NCBI RefSeq assembly: GCF_002105155.1
Contig: NW_019029002.1
Coordinates: forward strand, 310,001 to 374,000
DNA from: Lobosporangium transversale
Lineage: Eukaryota > Mortierellomycota > Mortierellomycetes > Mortierellales > Mortierellaceae
Direction: 5' to 3'
Length of the DNA stretch: 64,000 nt
Under the pieces are notes generated by a model. That model had not been told where the DNA came from, ran no database searches, and saw only the letters and a program-made list of their open reading frames with translations. Shown here piece after piece: positions 48,550 to 62,169 of this stretch. How positions within the stretch are numbered: position 1 is the first letter of the stretch; every line of letters begins with the position of its first letter. The translations under genes were made by a program, and so were the position numbers.

Positions 48550-51500
48550 TTATTTCTCAATTTTGGCAAGGGGCGCTCTTCTACGCAGAGCAGACGTCAG
48601 CTCCTTTGGTAAATCCAAGTCCCTAGTACCGTCACCGTCCAACCGAGTGTTGCCAATTTGGAGCAACCTCAAAGGTGCAGGCTTCTTGCTATCTTCTGGA
48701 AGACAGTTTGCTAGCACATAGAGCTGACCCAGATCGAAGTTTGTCTCCCGAACAGATAACTCATCCAATGCAGCATAGTCAATTGCTTCGATCAAAGTTT
48801 GCCATGTTCGAGTCGAAAGCTGAATCTCTTCCAATCGAATGAAATCCAAGGGAGTCCACATATTCAAGGCTTTCCCTTCTTCGCTCTCCGATTTGATGAG
48901 CTCAAGTCCTGTCGTAGTCTCCTTCTCATTATCATCATCTTTATCTTCTTGTTGGGCAGCATTTGAGGATAATTCATTCTGCTTGTTTGGGGAATCGGAT
49001 GAAGGCAATTTACGACCAGGCCCCAAGACCATGGCTGTGATCCATTCAGCAATTTGAGGTGATGTATCAAGTTTCTCATGGCAGTTGATCTCAAAGGTAT
49101 CCAAGTGAGGCAGGCTTAGTCTTGTAGGTATAACCTTACTAAATCGAGGCACCCACTCTTCAGCCAATGAACCATCCAAGCTAAGGCGAGTTAACCTGGA
49201 TGCATGTTTAGTCAAGAATTGTTCGGCGAGCGCCAGTTTCTCCTTGTTATCTATATCAAACAAATCCACACCCAACCGGACCAATTCTGGAGAACGTGAA
49301 ATGATCCGATCAATGCATTCCCACCCAACTGAGGTAAGGGAGTCAGGTCGAAGTCGAAGAGATCGAAGTTTAGATCCTTCATCCTTTGTTACCATGTCTA
49401 GGGTCGTGGCATGCTCATCTGTGAATTCTGCATCTAAGGTCAGTTGTTCCAAGAGAGAACCTTGCTTTCGTAACAGTTCCTTCAGTCGGTTGAGAGGTGC
49501 TGTTCGTGGGAACTTTGAGGTGTTGAGGTCGACGGTGTAGACTGCTGCTGCAGCCTCGACTGAGAACTCGAGAGTGATGAAAGGGACGCCATCTTCCTGC
49601 AATCTCAAAATATGAAGGGAGCAATAACCTCCAGAAGAAAATACTTTGGGCCGAATAGACGAAATCAAGTTGATAAAGCCGAATGAATAGCTGCTGTTGC
49701 ACTCGATCTGGATCTCAGATAATTTTGGGCTATGTGTAAGGATCTCCATCCACGCGTTCTCCTCAATATCTTCTGTCACCTGCTTAGCGAATATATGAGT
49801 TAGATGACCCAAGCCGATAAACTGTTCGATATGAGGGCAAATAGGCGTTAGTTCGGCTGAAGTTGTTAAAACGGCTCCTCGGACAGTGCCTTGGAAGATC
49901 TTGATGTCCATCGAGAAGGACAAGGCATTGTCCACAACCGTCAAGGTATCCAAGTTGAGAACATATCCCAGTTTATCTGTCAAGTAAAGAGCAGTAACTC
50001 GGAAATCCGTGGTCCAAACTGTCAGCTTAGCAAGCCCAGAACAAGCCTGTAGGATTCTGGTCAGTATAGACTTGGATTCTTCGTCTAGGGGGTTAAAATT
50101 ACTGCCCAGAACAAGTGTACGCATTTGAGGCGCCTTTCCTAGGCTAGCTGTCGAAATATGATCATAGAGATCTCTGAATTCATATAGTTCGAGTGCTTGG
50201 ATTCGTTGGTTCTGAAGAAGTTGGAGAATTGGATCAAATCGACGACTGTTGTTAATGATGTCTCGGTTGGGGCCCTTGAAATGCTTGCCATTCAACTTGA
50301 GATGTAGGATATTGGATGTTGTGGCTGTATTAGCCAATTTGCGGAGATCATCCATAGTTACATCCCAGCCCAAAGTAATATCAAGTGTCTGGACGCCACG
50401 AGCCTTGACGAGTACATCATAAAACTGTTTGGCCATAGAACTGCTACTGAACGTGATGACAACTTTCCCTTCCCCTTTAGGAAATTCTCCACGGTTGGCC
50501 GTCACTGCATCCTTCAGGTTTTTGATCGTTGACGTTTTGTAGTTTTCGCGGTAGTGGTCGATGCAGACCCATTTGACCTTGCCCTCCTGGGTCACGATTC
50601 TGTAAAGATTACCCAGGACACGTCCAGAATCCTGAACCTTTAGATAAGACTCGAGTTGACGTAAATCAGCGCCCTCTAGGACCTCCAATTTATCGAGTTT
50701 GAGGTGGTCATTGCTGTCAGCGGCGGCATCCATGCCCCCATTTGCATTTGAGGTTTGGTCGTTGATGAAATTGATGGTGTCATCCACTAGGGAACCAAAA
50801 GATTTTTGGGCGAAATCGAGGCCACTCTTAACGGCATCCATGCCTTCGATTAATCCTGTGTTGTTCAATGCTGGTACGACAACTCCTGCGGCTGCGAATC
50901 CGAACTTGACCATCTGCATCATAGTCAACACGTAGGGGCCATATTTATCAAAGAAGTCTGTAGGCCGATCGATATCATATCCTTCATGTTTAGCTAAATG
51001 GATCTCATGTGGGATAGTACTGTTTTCTGTCATGGTATGTTTCCCACATTCGCACAAGAAGAAGAGCCGGAACTGGTTCGAAAATGGTTTGGAATAAGAA
51101 TCTCTGGCCCTGACGACTTTAGGCAAGACAATGAACAGATGTGGAATTGGATATTCATGCAGTTCATAGGTCTGTGTGAGCACTGCTTGGACTCGATCCT
51201 GGATAATCACGAGGCGCTCCAGTGCCTGTTCCTGCATTTGGATCATAAGATTTTGTTTCTCGTCAAAGGATTTTTGCATCTCCCGTTGTTGATCTACCAT
51301 CTTTTGATGCCATTGTCGATTCTCCTCATCAATCCTCCGTTGAGTCTGGTTGATTTCCTCCTGCAATACGAGTTGTTGTTCATGCAAACGCCGGTTCTCT
51401 TCGGCCTGTGCCTGCAGCTTATCGAAATAGTACCGTAGAGCTTTCTTTACATTTTCGGCATGTAGCTTTTGACTCTCCATAACGAGATCTACATTCAAGC

Positions 51501-52174
51501 CCTCAGTCGTTGCTGCCAAAGCGGAAGAACTAGGGATGAGTTGGAGTTCTGTGATTCCGGCCTCTGCAAGGAGGAATTTGGTGTCAAGAGTCGCAGTCGA
51601 TTCTGAGATGGGGAGATCTTTTATTTCGAGCATGTCCACTTCTTCTTCTTTCTTTAAACCTTGTGGATGCGTCACATCCGATACCAAACCCTCACTGACA
51701 GAGCTATTGGTCTCTATTCCAGCATCGGGCACAACTACCTCAAGCACTTCTCCTGGTTGCGCAGAGATCCTCTTTGGGTTGTAGCTATTTATAAAAAACA
51801 TAAAATTATGAACAAACAAACACACAAACTGAATACTGTCAGTGAATCTGTTGACATTTCGAATTATTTTTTTTTTTCCGTCAGTTAAAAAAGCGGTTCT
51901 GAACTACCCGGTGATCAACATACTACTCAAAGTTTTCATCTGTCAAAAATAAGATAGATTGACCCTCCTTGTTAACAATCCGGCTTGCGTTGGGGAACTC
52001 ACTGCAGATATCATTCCATAAGATGATTCGCTGCCCGGACTTTGTATCCACTCGAGTAGGAATGACTCGTATCTCAGAAGAGGAGGAGGGAACTGGGGGT
52101 AATGCGCCTTTTTGAGACGTAAAGCGGGCACGAAATGCCTGCGACTCATTGCCCAAATGATTGATGCTGGCCAT
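48550..52174 (-). CDS. Large coiled-coil / leucine-rich protein with conserved central domain of unknown function
   Basis: Two exons, 52174-51927 and 51784-48550; 1160 residues. Residues ~1-105 form a small domain (IILWNDICSEFPNASRIV, ILFLTDENFDYNPKRISAQP, GEVLEVVVP). A Gln/Glu-rich coiled coil spans ~180-280. A compact block at ~280-390 follows: RVQAVLTQTYELHEYPIPHL, FIVLPKVV, FRLFFLCECGKHT, IHLAKHEGYDIDRPTDFF, then a hydrophobic segment (KFGFAAAGVVVPAL). A leucine-rich part with irregular repeats (~550-1130) follows, including LTRLSLDGSL and LQALELYEF-like motifs. I associate the HEYPIP...CECG...HEGYD block, from memory, with multi-copy predicted proteins of Mortierella/Glomeromycotina and some invertebrate immune-type proteins; I know no assigned function. 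No signal peptide. Function unknown; an NLR-like or signalling role is speculation. Confidence 0.8.
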
Positions 52175-54496
52175 CTTGATCTCGATCTTTTTTCTTTTAC
52201 AAGGAGCGAAACAAAAAATCCTTGGAGCTCCTTATTATCAATTATAAGAATGACAAGGAAAAGGAAAAAAAGAAAAAGAAAAAAGAAAAAAAAAGAGCAG
52301 AGAAGAAAAGGAAAGGATGTGTTAAAGTAATGAAGGAATAACCAGAAGTAAAACAAAAGAGAAAAAAAAAGAGAAGGAGATCTTGGGGACCAGGCTGTGT
52401 GGCAAAAGCAATTGATGATGGGCGAGGGGGGCGAGGGCGATGATGGAGGGGGAGAGCGAGGGCAAACAGTTGCTTTAAATTGAGAGCGGAAGGATTTTCT
52501 TTTTTGTGCAACCAATTGGCCCATTTCCCAGCCACACAATTTACCCCACCAACCTCTTAGTCTGTCTATTAGAACAATTCATGCATAAAACTAGACAGCG
52601 CTGTAGCTCCGTTTCCTTTGGTATGTGTTGACTTCATCCACTAGGCACAGGTCATGCACATCGTGTAAATGGAAAGAAAGAGAGACTCGCTTATGCCAAA
52701 AGCTGTATATAATATACAGAACAAGTGATGCTGTGCATGTGTATAGTACTCGCAGTTTCTCAATAGAATGAAGGCATAAATAATTCTCATCGAAATGAAA
52801 AAGTCTTTCTTGGAATGCACTGCCACACCACGTCTCCATTTACGCTTGTTTGGGAGCCCTCGTTTCGCGACGCGTTAAAAAAAAAAAAAAAAAAAAAAAA
52901 AAGCCAAATGCAGACAAAAGCAGGCTTTTGCAAGATGTGTGGCGGATGCTCAACGGCGCATGAACAGGCAAGACATTGGGTGGGCTATGAGAGGAAATAG
53001 GAGAACGACGAAAATCAGGGTCTATTTGAGTGGTATGACATGTGTCACCGTTTTGCCCTTGCCCGATTGACCTCGTGCCTCGTGCGAACAACAGATACAC
53101 TTTCCTATTCTCGATCAAATTCAAATTCATGCAATGCAGCAGAAGCAACTAAAGATGGGAAGCACGCTCGTGCCCAGTGGTTCGTGCACTGGTTTTTATG
53201 CGCTCGAATATGAAGGAAACTTTCATTTCCTGCCTTCACTCTGCTGTAATTCGACAACTAAAAAGTGGAGTAAACCATCATTATTGCACAACACTAGGCA
53301 TAAGACCTAAGACCAGTAGGCTTGGCAGACGCAGGAACAAGCTTGCGAAAATAAGATGCACACAGACCACAAGCCTTGTAAAAATGTCATTATTGCCATT
53401 TTTCTTTTTTTTTTTTTCCTTCTTCTAGCCAGTTTGGTTCTTTGAAAGGAGAACTTGTCTCGATTATGCAACGTCCCGATCTCTGTTTTATGCGTGTCTT
53501 ATCAATCTCCCCCCTAAATTTGGGGAACACTGCAACAGCTCAATCTGGGTGACAAGCGGTACAACATGCCTGGAACGAGAGAAGATGCGGAGACTGACCC
53601 AAAGTAGCGCACAATTAAAAAGAGGCTCAAGACTATTTCCAGGGAACGGATGACTGTGCCACAAAGATGTGCATATCACTACAACCACGAGTATAAAAGA
53701 TGAGAGACAGGGCGAGGAAGGAGTGGGAGAGAGAATATGCCACGGGACCTTATGCATTGATCTTTTTTACTCGTATGCGTCCATTGATGGCTCATGAGAA
53801 GGGAGGGAGGAAGAAAAGGAAGGAGGGAAGTAAGGAAGGAAGGAAGGAAGGGAGAGAACACAGTGTTGTAATTCAACAATTTGGTCCATGGTTGATCTGT
53901 CCCCCTTCCTCTGCCCCGTCTTCCTTTCGTTTTTTTTTTTTTTTTTTTTTTTACATAAATATTCGCTTACATCTGTCCTTTTATATCCCATCCCATTCGA
54001 GCCTTGGCCATGAACTTGATCAAGCAGGGTTAAAGACTTCCTTTAGTCTCTTCACTCCCTCGTCCTTTACTCCCTTCACTCCCTCGCCTGTCCCACTTTC
54101 GCTTTCTCTGCTCTCTTCTTATGCCACACACAGTTTTTTACGCCATTAGATAATCTCTTTCCTTAACCTCATTCCTATCCTCACAGAGGAGCACTGCCTC
54201 CCTTCTATTATTCTATTAAACATCCCTTGATTGACCATCTTTTCGTACCTTCACACTATCCTTTTTTTATTCACGTAATATTAATGCATTGTACCTTTGC
54301 TAGTCATCAAGGTCAAGGTTAGTTAGTTTTTTTTATTATTTTTATTATTTTTTTTATTTTTTTAGCTGATAGTGCAATACACGTTTTTGCATTCTCAAGC
54401 CAATTCCATTTTCTTGACTTGTATTGATGTTACAAATGGGATAAACAAAAAGGACACGAACATCCCGATACCCTCTCCCCTAGATTTTCCTGCAAA

Positions 54497-54532
<36 letters not shown>

Positions 54533-55993
54533 TTATGCTGAATATATTAATATTTTTTATGCTTTACGAAATGGTGTGGGTGATCATGACTACTATGATA
54601 AATGGCCATCAAGAAGACGCCATTTTTATTTTCTTATTCAGATATCAGTCGTAGAAACAGTCAATTTATCAAAATGCTTATGGATTTAGTCACAGGTACC
54701 TGGAGCATGAACGATCATCATCATTTTCTCCTGCATTGATTAGGAATAAAGAAAAGGATGTTACTGTCTCTTTGTGTCATCAAATACCCTCTTGACCTAT
54801 TTTTTTTTTCTTCCTCCTTTTTGTTCCCTTACCCCTGTACTTGAAAACACGAAACAAAGGACGGCAGACAGGTAAAATGGGAGAAATGGCAGACAGATAC
54901 ACACTTAGTTTCATCCCCTTTCTGAGAACATTTTCATCTTTTATTCATTAACTCTCTCATTCTCTTCTTGTAAGAAAATAGTCTTTTTTTTTTTTTTTTT
55001 TTTTTTTTTTGTTACTCTGGTTGACATGAGACAAGCATTACATCGCTTTGACCAAGTGAATAAGAACAATAAAATATGATAAAAAAAGTTGAAAGCTGAA
55101 TCTCTTGATCTGCTCGAAATCTCTCTTCCATCTTTCATACCTTCAAAAAAGATACACCGCATTGTTACCCCATAATTCATTCGACTGACAAGTCATACAA
55201 AGTAAAAAGTACAAAGGGTCTCAGCACCCTGTATGAAGAAATTATATAAGAGTTTACGCATTCACTTCGTTCCTTTTTGCGTCGTCATTTTTATTTTTTT
55301 TTTATTTTTTTTTTTTTTTCCTTTTCAACTTTCATCGTATACCCTTTGCATCTCTTTCTCTCTGTCCCAAACTCATATATCTTCTATATTGATTTTCATA
55401 TATTCCTTTTCGTAGTCGTGTCTTTTATCATCTCCAGGTCTATCTGGCACCCTTCCATCCTCCGCAGTCTCTCTCACATCTCGACTGTGTGTTCAGTCGA
55501 GACACATTATTAAACGTAACATCGCAACCAAAACACAGAAAACAACTCCTCAACAACACAACAAACATCATCTCCAAGAGACATTGATAGCTCCGCATAA
55601 AAAGGTATACACGTCTTCTTTGCCATGGATGCGATTTATCAGAAGCACTAGGTTTGCAGTCAAGAACAAAAAGACATCACTTTCCCCATTCTTTCCCTCT
55701 TCCCTACCCCCGCTCCTTACTCCCTCCTCCCCCTCTCTCCTTTCTCCTTTCTTCAAATGTACACAAGACTATCTTCCAATCTTTATTCTGTACCACCGAT
55801 CAAACTATTCATGCGTAATGCTTCAACAAGAAAAATAATAATAATAATAATAAAAAATAGACCACGTCGCCACTCTTTTATTTCATTTTATTTTATTTTA
55901 CTTATTTTTCACTTCACGTATCCTTAATATTCTTAATCTTATATTTTGCTACTCTTTATTCCTCCTTGTAACACACACTAGAGGCAATTAACC
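52175..55993. other. 3.8-kb divergent intergenic region, no gene supported
   Basis: It lies between the leucine-rich gene (leftward) and the 1391-residue gene (rightward). It is T/C-rich near 53980-54260 and 55260-55470, with poly(A)/poly(T) runs at 52877-52902, 53931-53952, 54496-54527 and 54984-55010 and a GGAA-type repeat at 53801-53853. All open readings here are short and low complexity. It may hold long leaders or a non-coding RNA, but nothing can be called. Confidence 0.5.
53801..53853 (+). repeat. Imperfect (GGAA/GGGA)n purine repeat
   Basis: About 50 bp of GGAA, GGGA and AAGG units with few interruptions, seen directly, in the large divergent intergenic region. Confidence 0.75.
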
Positions 55994-58900
55994 ATGTTTA
56001 CTCAGATCAAAGTATCTTTTCTGGAAGATGGTCGTAAACAGGGCCGGCTTTTCGATTTCGATACACATTTCACGTGTCGACTTGCTGTTGAACAGGTAGG
56101 TGATGTAGAATAACCTATAAAAGATAGAGACAGGACTGGAGTTCCCAATCTAACTCCTTTTCGGAACCACATCACTTCGCCACTGTAATCTTTTGCCTCG
56201 GACAATGATAATCATAGGTTTGTTCCTCACTCTCCATACCCGAAGACTGGACCTTCGCAATGTATGCATTTAAAAGCATGACGTTTGTTTAAATCAAGGC
56301 TATCTACTCTCAATATAAGGCTATGCAAACGATTGCTTACTAGGCTTGTCTTATATACTCTTAATAAAAATGAATTATAGGTATAGCAAGAAGCATGGTG
56401 GGTGGATTCATGATGATACACGACTTATAGATATTGCATTCAAGAATAATGTAAGACACTATTTATGCATATTCAGAAAAGAAAGACCACGTCGAACGTG
56501 GGTGCATTTTATTTTTTTAAAAAAAATGCCATTCCCAATGCGCAGCCTATCATTCCTTCCATCATATCCTGACCATAATATGTATTTTCACTTTTGATTT
56601 TACTCGTGTCGTGATGTGATACACAGAAATCACTTGAGATGCGCAAAAAGACACCTTCATACTTCGAGTCCCGTTCATGCGCATCTCTCGAACCATCCAA
56701 GGTGAGTAAGATCCTTTGATAGATTCCTCGTAATTTCCTACCTCTCAGAGCTTTAACCATGGTTCAATTCATGCTATTCATAAAAACCCGGCACTAGTCC
56801 TCATTACGTGACTCTACTATCCTTCGTGGCGCCACTTCGCCTATCGATCATCACCGCTTTTTCAACTTCTTTCGCGCCACAGACGATCAATTCATATCAA
56901 AGCTCCACACTGGAAGCATCTATCTCTCGCTTGTCGTTATTAATAGTGATAACAAGGTCCTCCTTAGTCCGAGCGGACTCCCTCCAACTGTTCTCATCTC
57001 AACAGTTGCAGGCCTTGCTAGCTACTACAACTTCGATTCTGAGTCTTCAGACTTTGCGTGGATGTTCAAGACAACGCTGGATTGGGCTACGGACCCTGCA
57101 TCCAACTTGAACAAAATCCGTCTTCAAGAAGAGCACAACCGCCGGTCAGGGACCGTATCGCCTGAACCAAGGCCCCTGTCGCCCAGTTTACTTATTGCAG
57201 CCGTCAATTCAACACTGTCTCCTCCATCTTCAAGGGGATCATGCCCAAAATCCAAGCGAGGAAGCGTCAGCAGCACAACCGGCTCAACCACTAATAACAA
57301 CAGCAGCAATAATAATAATGAAAAGGCCAATAGCGGCAACTCCAGTAGTAACGGTACCACCATGTTCAAACACTCGGCGGCGAGTTCTGTTTCATTCGAT
57401 CGTGTATCAATCACGTCCGACTATTCTATGCGCCATACAGCATCTATTTATGAATATGTAGATCGAAGACGCGATTACAGAGGCGAGAATGCATTACGTC
57501 AAGAGTATGTCGCAGCCGTAGATGAGCTGCAACGGAAGTTAGGCTGCCCGCCTATCGATCTACTATACGATAAGGTGGTGGATTTGCCCTTAGTAGGGGC
57601 CAAGGCACTGATGGCGATTCAATATGCAAAAGGATATGACGTCAGGGATCACATTGCACCGGAATTAATGCAAATGGGCTCGTTTCGATGGCGAAATATT
57701 GATTCAGTATCTAACGCTGTCTACACAAGGAAGGAAGAAATTTGGTCACAACTCACAAATTATTATGATTGCGTGCGAGGTAAGAGCAGGATCTTCTTTT
57801 AAATCTTTTTTTTTTTTTTTTTTTACGTGCTTTCCTATTGACTGTTTATTAATGCTCAAATCCAACTATCAATTACTTTCTTTGCAGTATCAAGACCCTC
57901 TCCAGGCCTCTATATTGGACTGTACTATACTGAGAGCACCATGTCTGGTTTACAGATTCTGGTCCCTCGACAGCGCAGAACATTTATTCCCATGGTTAAA
58001 TTACGGAATGATGCAGACCTGACTCCTGAAGAATGGGAATGGATCAGATCAACTGCTTCTCTAGACATTACTGAACTTGCTAGACATTGCGCAGTGCCCA
58101 AGGAAGATCCAATGTACCATCTCAAGGTCGGTTTTGCGCTTTCGACTGCAAGACTTTCTCGGCTTACACAGCTCAAATGGAATCCGGCTGATATGTATGA
58201 TCTGGACACATTGAATGTAGTGATGCAAAAAACCACACCAATACCAACAGCAGCAAACAGCAACAGCAGCGGGGGTAGCAGCACTAATGGGAATACCAGT
58301 ATCCCAGCATCGAGGCGGATGTCCCATGATTCTCACTTTTCAGCTACAGTTCCAAATCCTCAATTCTTACCTTCACCACCAATGACCGCTGATCAATCTG
58401 TAACAGCAACAACTGACCAGGGGAGAACAGCAGCACCAACAATAGTGCATGAGTTACCATTGCAGAAGCTAAGCATGGCAGCGATGGACCAGGATCCAGC
58501 CTGGAGCACCTGTATTATTGATACAGACGCCTCTAAATCATTTCGAGTGATTCTATTTGTTAAGCCAACTCGACATGCCACGCAGTCGCAAGAGAATTAC
58601 AACAAACAATTTTTCGAACTCTGCCCTTTCCCGATTTTCGATGCTCTTCACCATTCTGTATTTAACACGTCAACCTATCATCAACTCAGGAGATCGATGT
58701 TGCAGGTGACAAATGATATTGCGGATCTAGAAATCGAGCTAGAGCAAGAGCTAGAGAGGGAATTGGCACTGAAGCAGCAGCTACAGCGGGCAGCGAACAA
58801 AGAGAAATTGCTGCGCTCCAAAAAGGACGAATTTGGTGACGATTTAGATGTCAATGGTGATCTTGAACCTAGTCTGGGGGCGGCATGGGAGAAGGAGGAT

Positions 58901-60790
58901 AGAGAGGATGACTTGATGAATTCGCTCATGGTCAAAGAACTGGGCATCAAAGGTAATGAGTTGCGGCCACCTCATCCTTTGCATTCACATCTCCATCCAC
59001 ATTCACAGCTGCGATCTAGTTTTATTGGCGATGGCACAGTCGACGGAACAGACAACCATGAGGAGACAGGAGGTAGTGAATTTGGGAGAAAACCCTCTAG
59101 CGACTCATTGATGGAAACCTTTGAAGCAAGGCCCGCAGGCTCATCTGCTATCTCTCTTGCTTCATCTTTGTCTTCATTTGGGGTTGGAAACGATGCTCCG
59201 GTGAGCGCCATGGCTCTACTTTCACAAGGGGGACGCCCTACAGGATCCCGATCAGTTCGAAGTCGATCACGGTTGTCCATGATTGAGCTTGGCTCTACAA
59301 AGCTTAATAACACGAACAGCAATCCGAGAAGAGGCTCCCATCCTCAGCGAGGGATTGCAAAGGATGATGATGACGACGAAAAAGCGCTGTCATTCATGGA
59401 TATCATGCAGGATTTGGATCCAATCACCAGCGAGGCCATTCTGAGCGCTACACTCAATAGCATCAACAGCATCCAGAGCGATAGCGACTCGTCGAGTAGC
59501 AGCAGTGAGAGCGATGGTAATGACGATGATGACAATGATGATGATGATGGTAATGGCTCAGGCCCCTATGGAAGTTATGAAGACAATGGACGACGATCGA
59601 GCCTAGGCATCCATTACCAACCAAAGCGGGCGATGGATGGTAGGTCAGACAAGGCGACATTGCCTCCATTGCCAACTCTGCCTCGCCACCGTCGAAGCTA
59701 TAGCCTTGTCCAGGCAAAAGGACTTCGGATGACCTCTTCCCCAGATATCCCTAGCGCCAGTAATAGCGCTGCTGAGGCTGACGAGCTCAAAAACAATAAT
59801 GTTAGCAATGGCAAGAACAGTGGCCACAGCAATATTTATAGCAACATCAATTTCTTGTTAAGTACTGCTAGTCGCCCAGTAGCCAGCGGCAACAGTAGTG
59901 GTAATAACCGTAGAAGCACCTATAGCAATGGTAGCCCTAGTAATACCAGCATCAATGGTACCTCTATCATCACCCGAACAGCACGATCGCAAACGACGAG
60001 CCATTGCTCATTCACACACCCACAATCACAGTATTATTTTCATCAACACCATCAATATCAGCAGCCCGTGTACAAGAATAGATATCTTAGCATTAAGAAT
60101 TACCCACATTATTTAACGGATCTTCAACATCTGGAGCAGGACTTGCAGCTCCAACCACAACAACCACAACCACAACCACAGCCACAGCCGCAACAGCATT
60201 TCCATATCCGTGAGCGCCACAACAGTAGCCCCTTGAGTTTCAACAGTTATTTGATTCAACAGCCACTACATCCTTTAGCAGCAGCGCCTAATGACGATCC
60301 CACCTCATCATTCTCTAATAACGACAAAGATTTTAATATTAATGACATTGAATTGGTGAGGTTACGACAGGAGCAACAAGACTTGCAAGAGCAATGGAGA
60401 ATGGTGTCGTGGACAAGACAGCTGAATGAATGGGATCATGCACGGATGCTCAAATCTCAGGGAAATTTATTAGGAATGAGCCTTAGCCTGAATATGGGTA
60501 TGAACCTATTGACTTTAGATGATGATGATGAGAATACCAACAACGCTCATAGAGCTGAAGTTGACCTGGATTCAGCGAGAGGAGTAAGAAAAGAAGGAGG
60601 TGAAGTAGGCATCGATGCCGGTGTTCCTGTTGCTGTCGCTGTTGCTGTAGCTGTAGCTGTTGCTGCTACTGCTACTGCTAATGTTGATGATGATGATCTA
60701 GATTCTGAAACTCCTACTGCACCTGTTCCTGCACATGAAGCTTTGTTTGAGCAATTGTCAGAAAGTGAAGTCTCCCTTTCAGCTTCGTAA
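55994..60790 (+). CDS. Unrecognised 1391-residue protein, ubiquitin-fold-like N-terminus and disordered C-terminus
   Basis: Six exons: 55994-56095, 56218-56261, 56381-56450, 56627-56701, 56798-57779, 57888-60790, all in frame. Residues 1-75 (QIKVSFLEDGRKQGRLFDFD, LAVEQVCSSLSIPEDWTFAM, GGWIHDDTRLIDIAFKN) loosely resemble the Ras-binding ubiquitin fold at the start of ELMO proteins; this is weak. A Ser/Asn-rich insert (~200-300) follows. A well-structured region covers ~320-545: RQEYVAAVDELQRKLGCPPI, DLLYDKVVDLPLVGAKAL, PELMQMGSFRWRNIDSVSN, SRPSPGLYIGLYYTES, TMSGLQILVPRQRRTFIPMV, LTPEEWEWIRS. Another ordered part (ITELARH, FALSTARLSRLTQL) follows. The rest is acidic, Ser/Asn/Gln-rich and ends with an Ala-Val repeat and an acidic cluster. 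The ordered core splits across the last intron, supporting the model. Function unknown. Confidence 0.75.
60622..60690 (+). repeat. Coding trinucleotide-like repeat giving (Ala-Val)n
   Basis: GCTGTT/GCTGTC/GCTGTA units encode about six alternating Ala-Val pairs, then Ala-Thr pairs, near the end of the 1391-residue protein. Confidence 0.85.
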
Positions 60791-61531
60791 ATGATAATAA
60801 TAATAAAAAAAGAAAGATTGCAGCAATATCGTTCCGAGGATAAGGTCGTTGAACCTACTCTTTTCAGAGCATTTTTTCTTTTAAACTTTAAGGTCTTGAT
60901 TAGTCACATGAATAGGAATGGTTAACAAGTGATAAATGAGTCGATCAAACAATGGGGTCCAATTTGGATCCCGAAAGAGATAAAACACCACAAAGCTTTC
61001 TATTGTATTTTTTTAAGAGTATCTGAATAAGTACTCTATTGGTTACAGTTACCAATGTAGACACTTGTCAGGCGATTGGCGATTTTGAGTGTGGGAAGAA
61101 AATTGCTACCTTCCTAATTTGGGTCGAGTGAGGTACAAGTCAAAAAAAAAAAAAAAAAAAAAGAGTCATCAACTGCGAGAAACGAGCCCACGGACTAGAT
61201 GTCATTGAAGCTTTGTCTAATACATCGAGACAAGTACCTATCAAAACTAAAGAGATGTATCGTCAACCGAATCCATTGAAAGTAAAAGAAGGAGGAAGGA
61301 AGGGACGGAAGGAAGGAAGCGTGACAGTTGATCATAATACCCCACATTATACACATTTATAACCTACATGTTAATCCTTTGTCCTTTTTTTTTTTTTTTT
61401 TTTTTTTTCTCTTTCTTCTATTACCCCATTGTTACTCTCATTCATTCATTCGTTCATCCGTTCATTCTTTCCACTCATTCTTTCTACTCCACTCTTTTAT
61501 TCATACTCCTCAAACATATACTCCATTCATA
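60791..61531. other. Intergenic / GCDH leader
   Basis: About 740 bp, with poly(A) at 61142-61162, poly(T) at 61385-61408 and a CATT/CGTT-type repeat at 61436-61475 just upstream of the glutaryl-CoA dehydrogenase start. No gene seen. Confidence 0.5.
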
Positions 61532-62135
61532 ATGTCCCTTCGCGTTCTCACAAAGGCCATCAAGCCCACCATGGTTGCCAACGTGCGCACCATGGCCTCA
61601 AAATCAAAAGGTAAAAATTGATCATGTCTGATGAATGACCATGTGATTCATTTCAGCTCCTTGTATTTACATTTTTCAAACTTTTCACACGCCTCCATGA
61701 ATTGATACAAACCTATGAAGCATTCGTCAAGTATGACTGGACCGATCCTCTCAACTTGAACTCACTCCTCACTGAGGAGGAGATTGCTGTCAGGTAAATA
61801 ATATTGTAAAAAAAAAATAAAATAAAAATAAATACATCCTCCTTGGATCATACTTCAACTGATTCTGACTTGCCCAATTTAATCCGTTTGGGGACGTAAC
61901 TTATAGAGACGTTGCTCGTGAGTATTGTCAGGAGAAGTTGATGCCTCGCGTTACTAAAGCCAACCGCATTGAACAGTTTGATCGCGAGATCTTGTCCGAG
62001 ATGGGTGAACTTGGTCTCTTGGGATCTACTATTCAGGGCTATGGTTGTGCTGGTGTCTCATCTGTCGCATACGGTCTCACTGCCCGTGAGGTTGAGAGGT
62101 AAGCCATGTAAACCAGTCCTTCATACCACACAGCT

Positions 62136-62169
<34 letters not shown>

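Noticed and set aside
53488-54149. Short open readings on both strands
   Set aside because: Low complexity, driven by purine and T repeats; no homology recognised.
57124-57414. Minus-strand Leu-rich reading
   Set aside because: Antisense of the Ser/Asn-rich insert of the 1391-residue gene.
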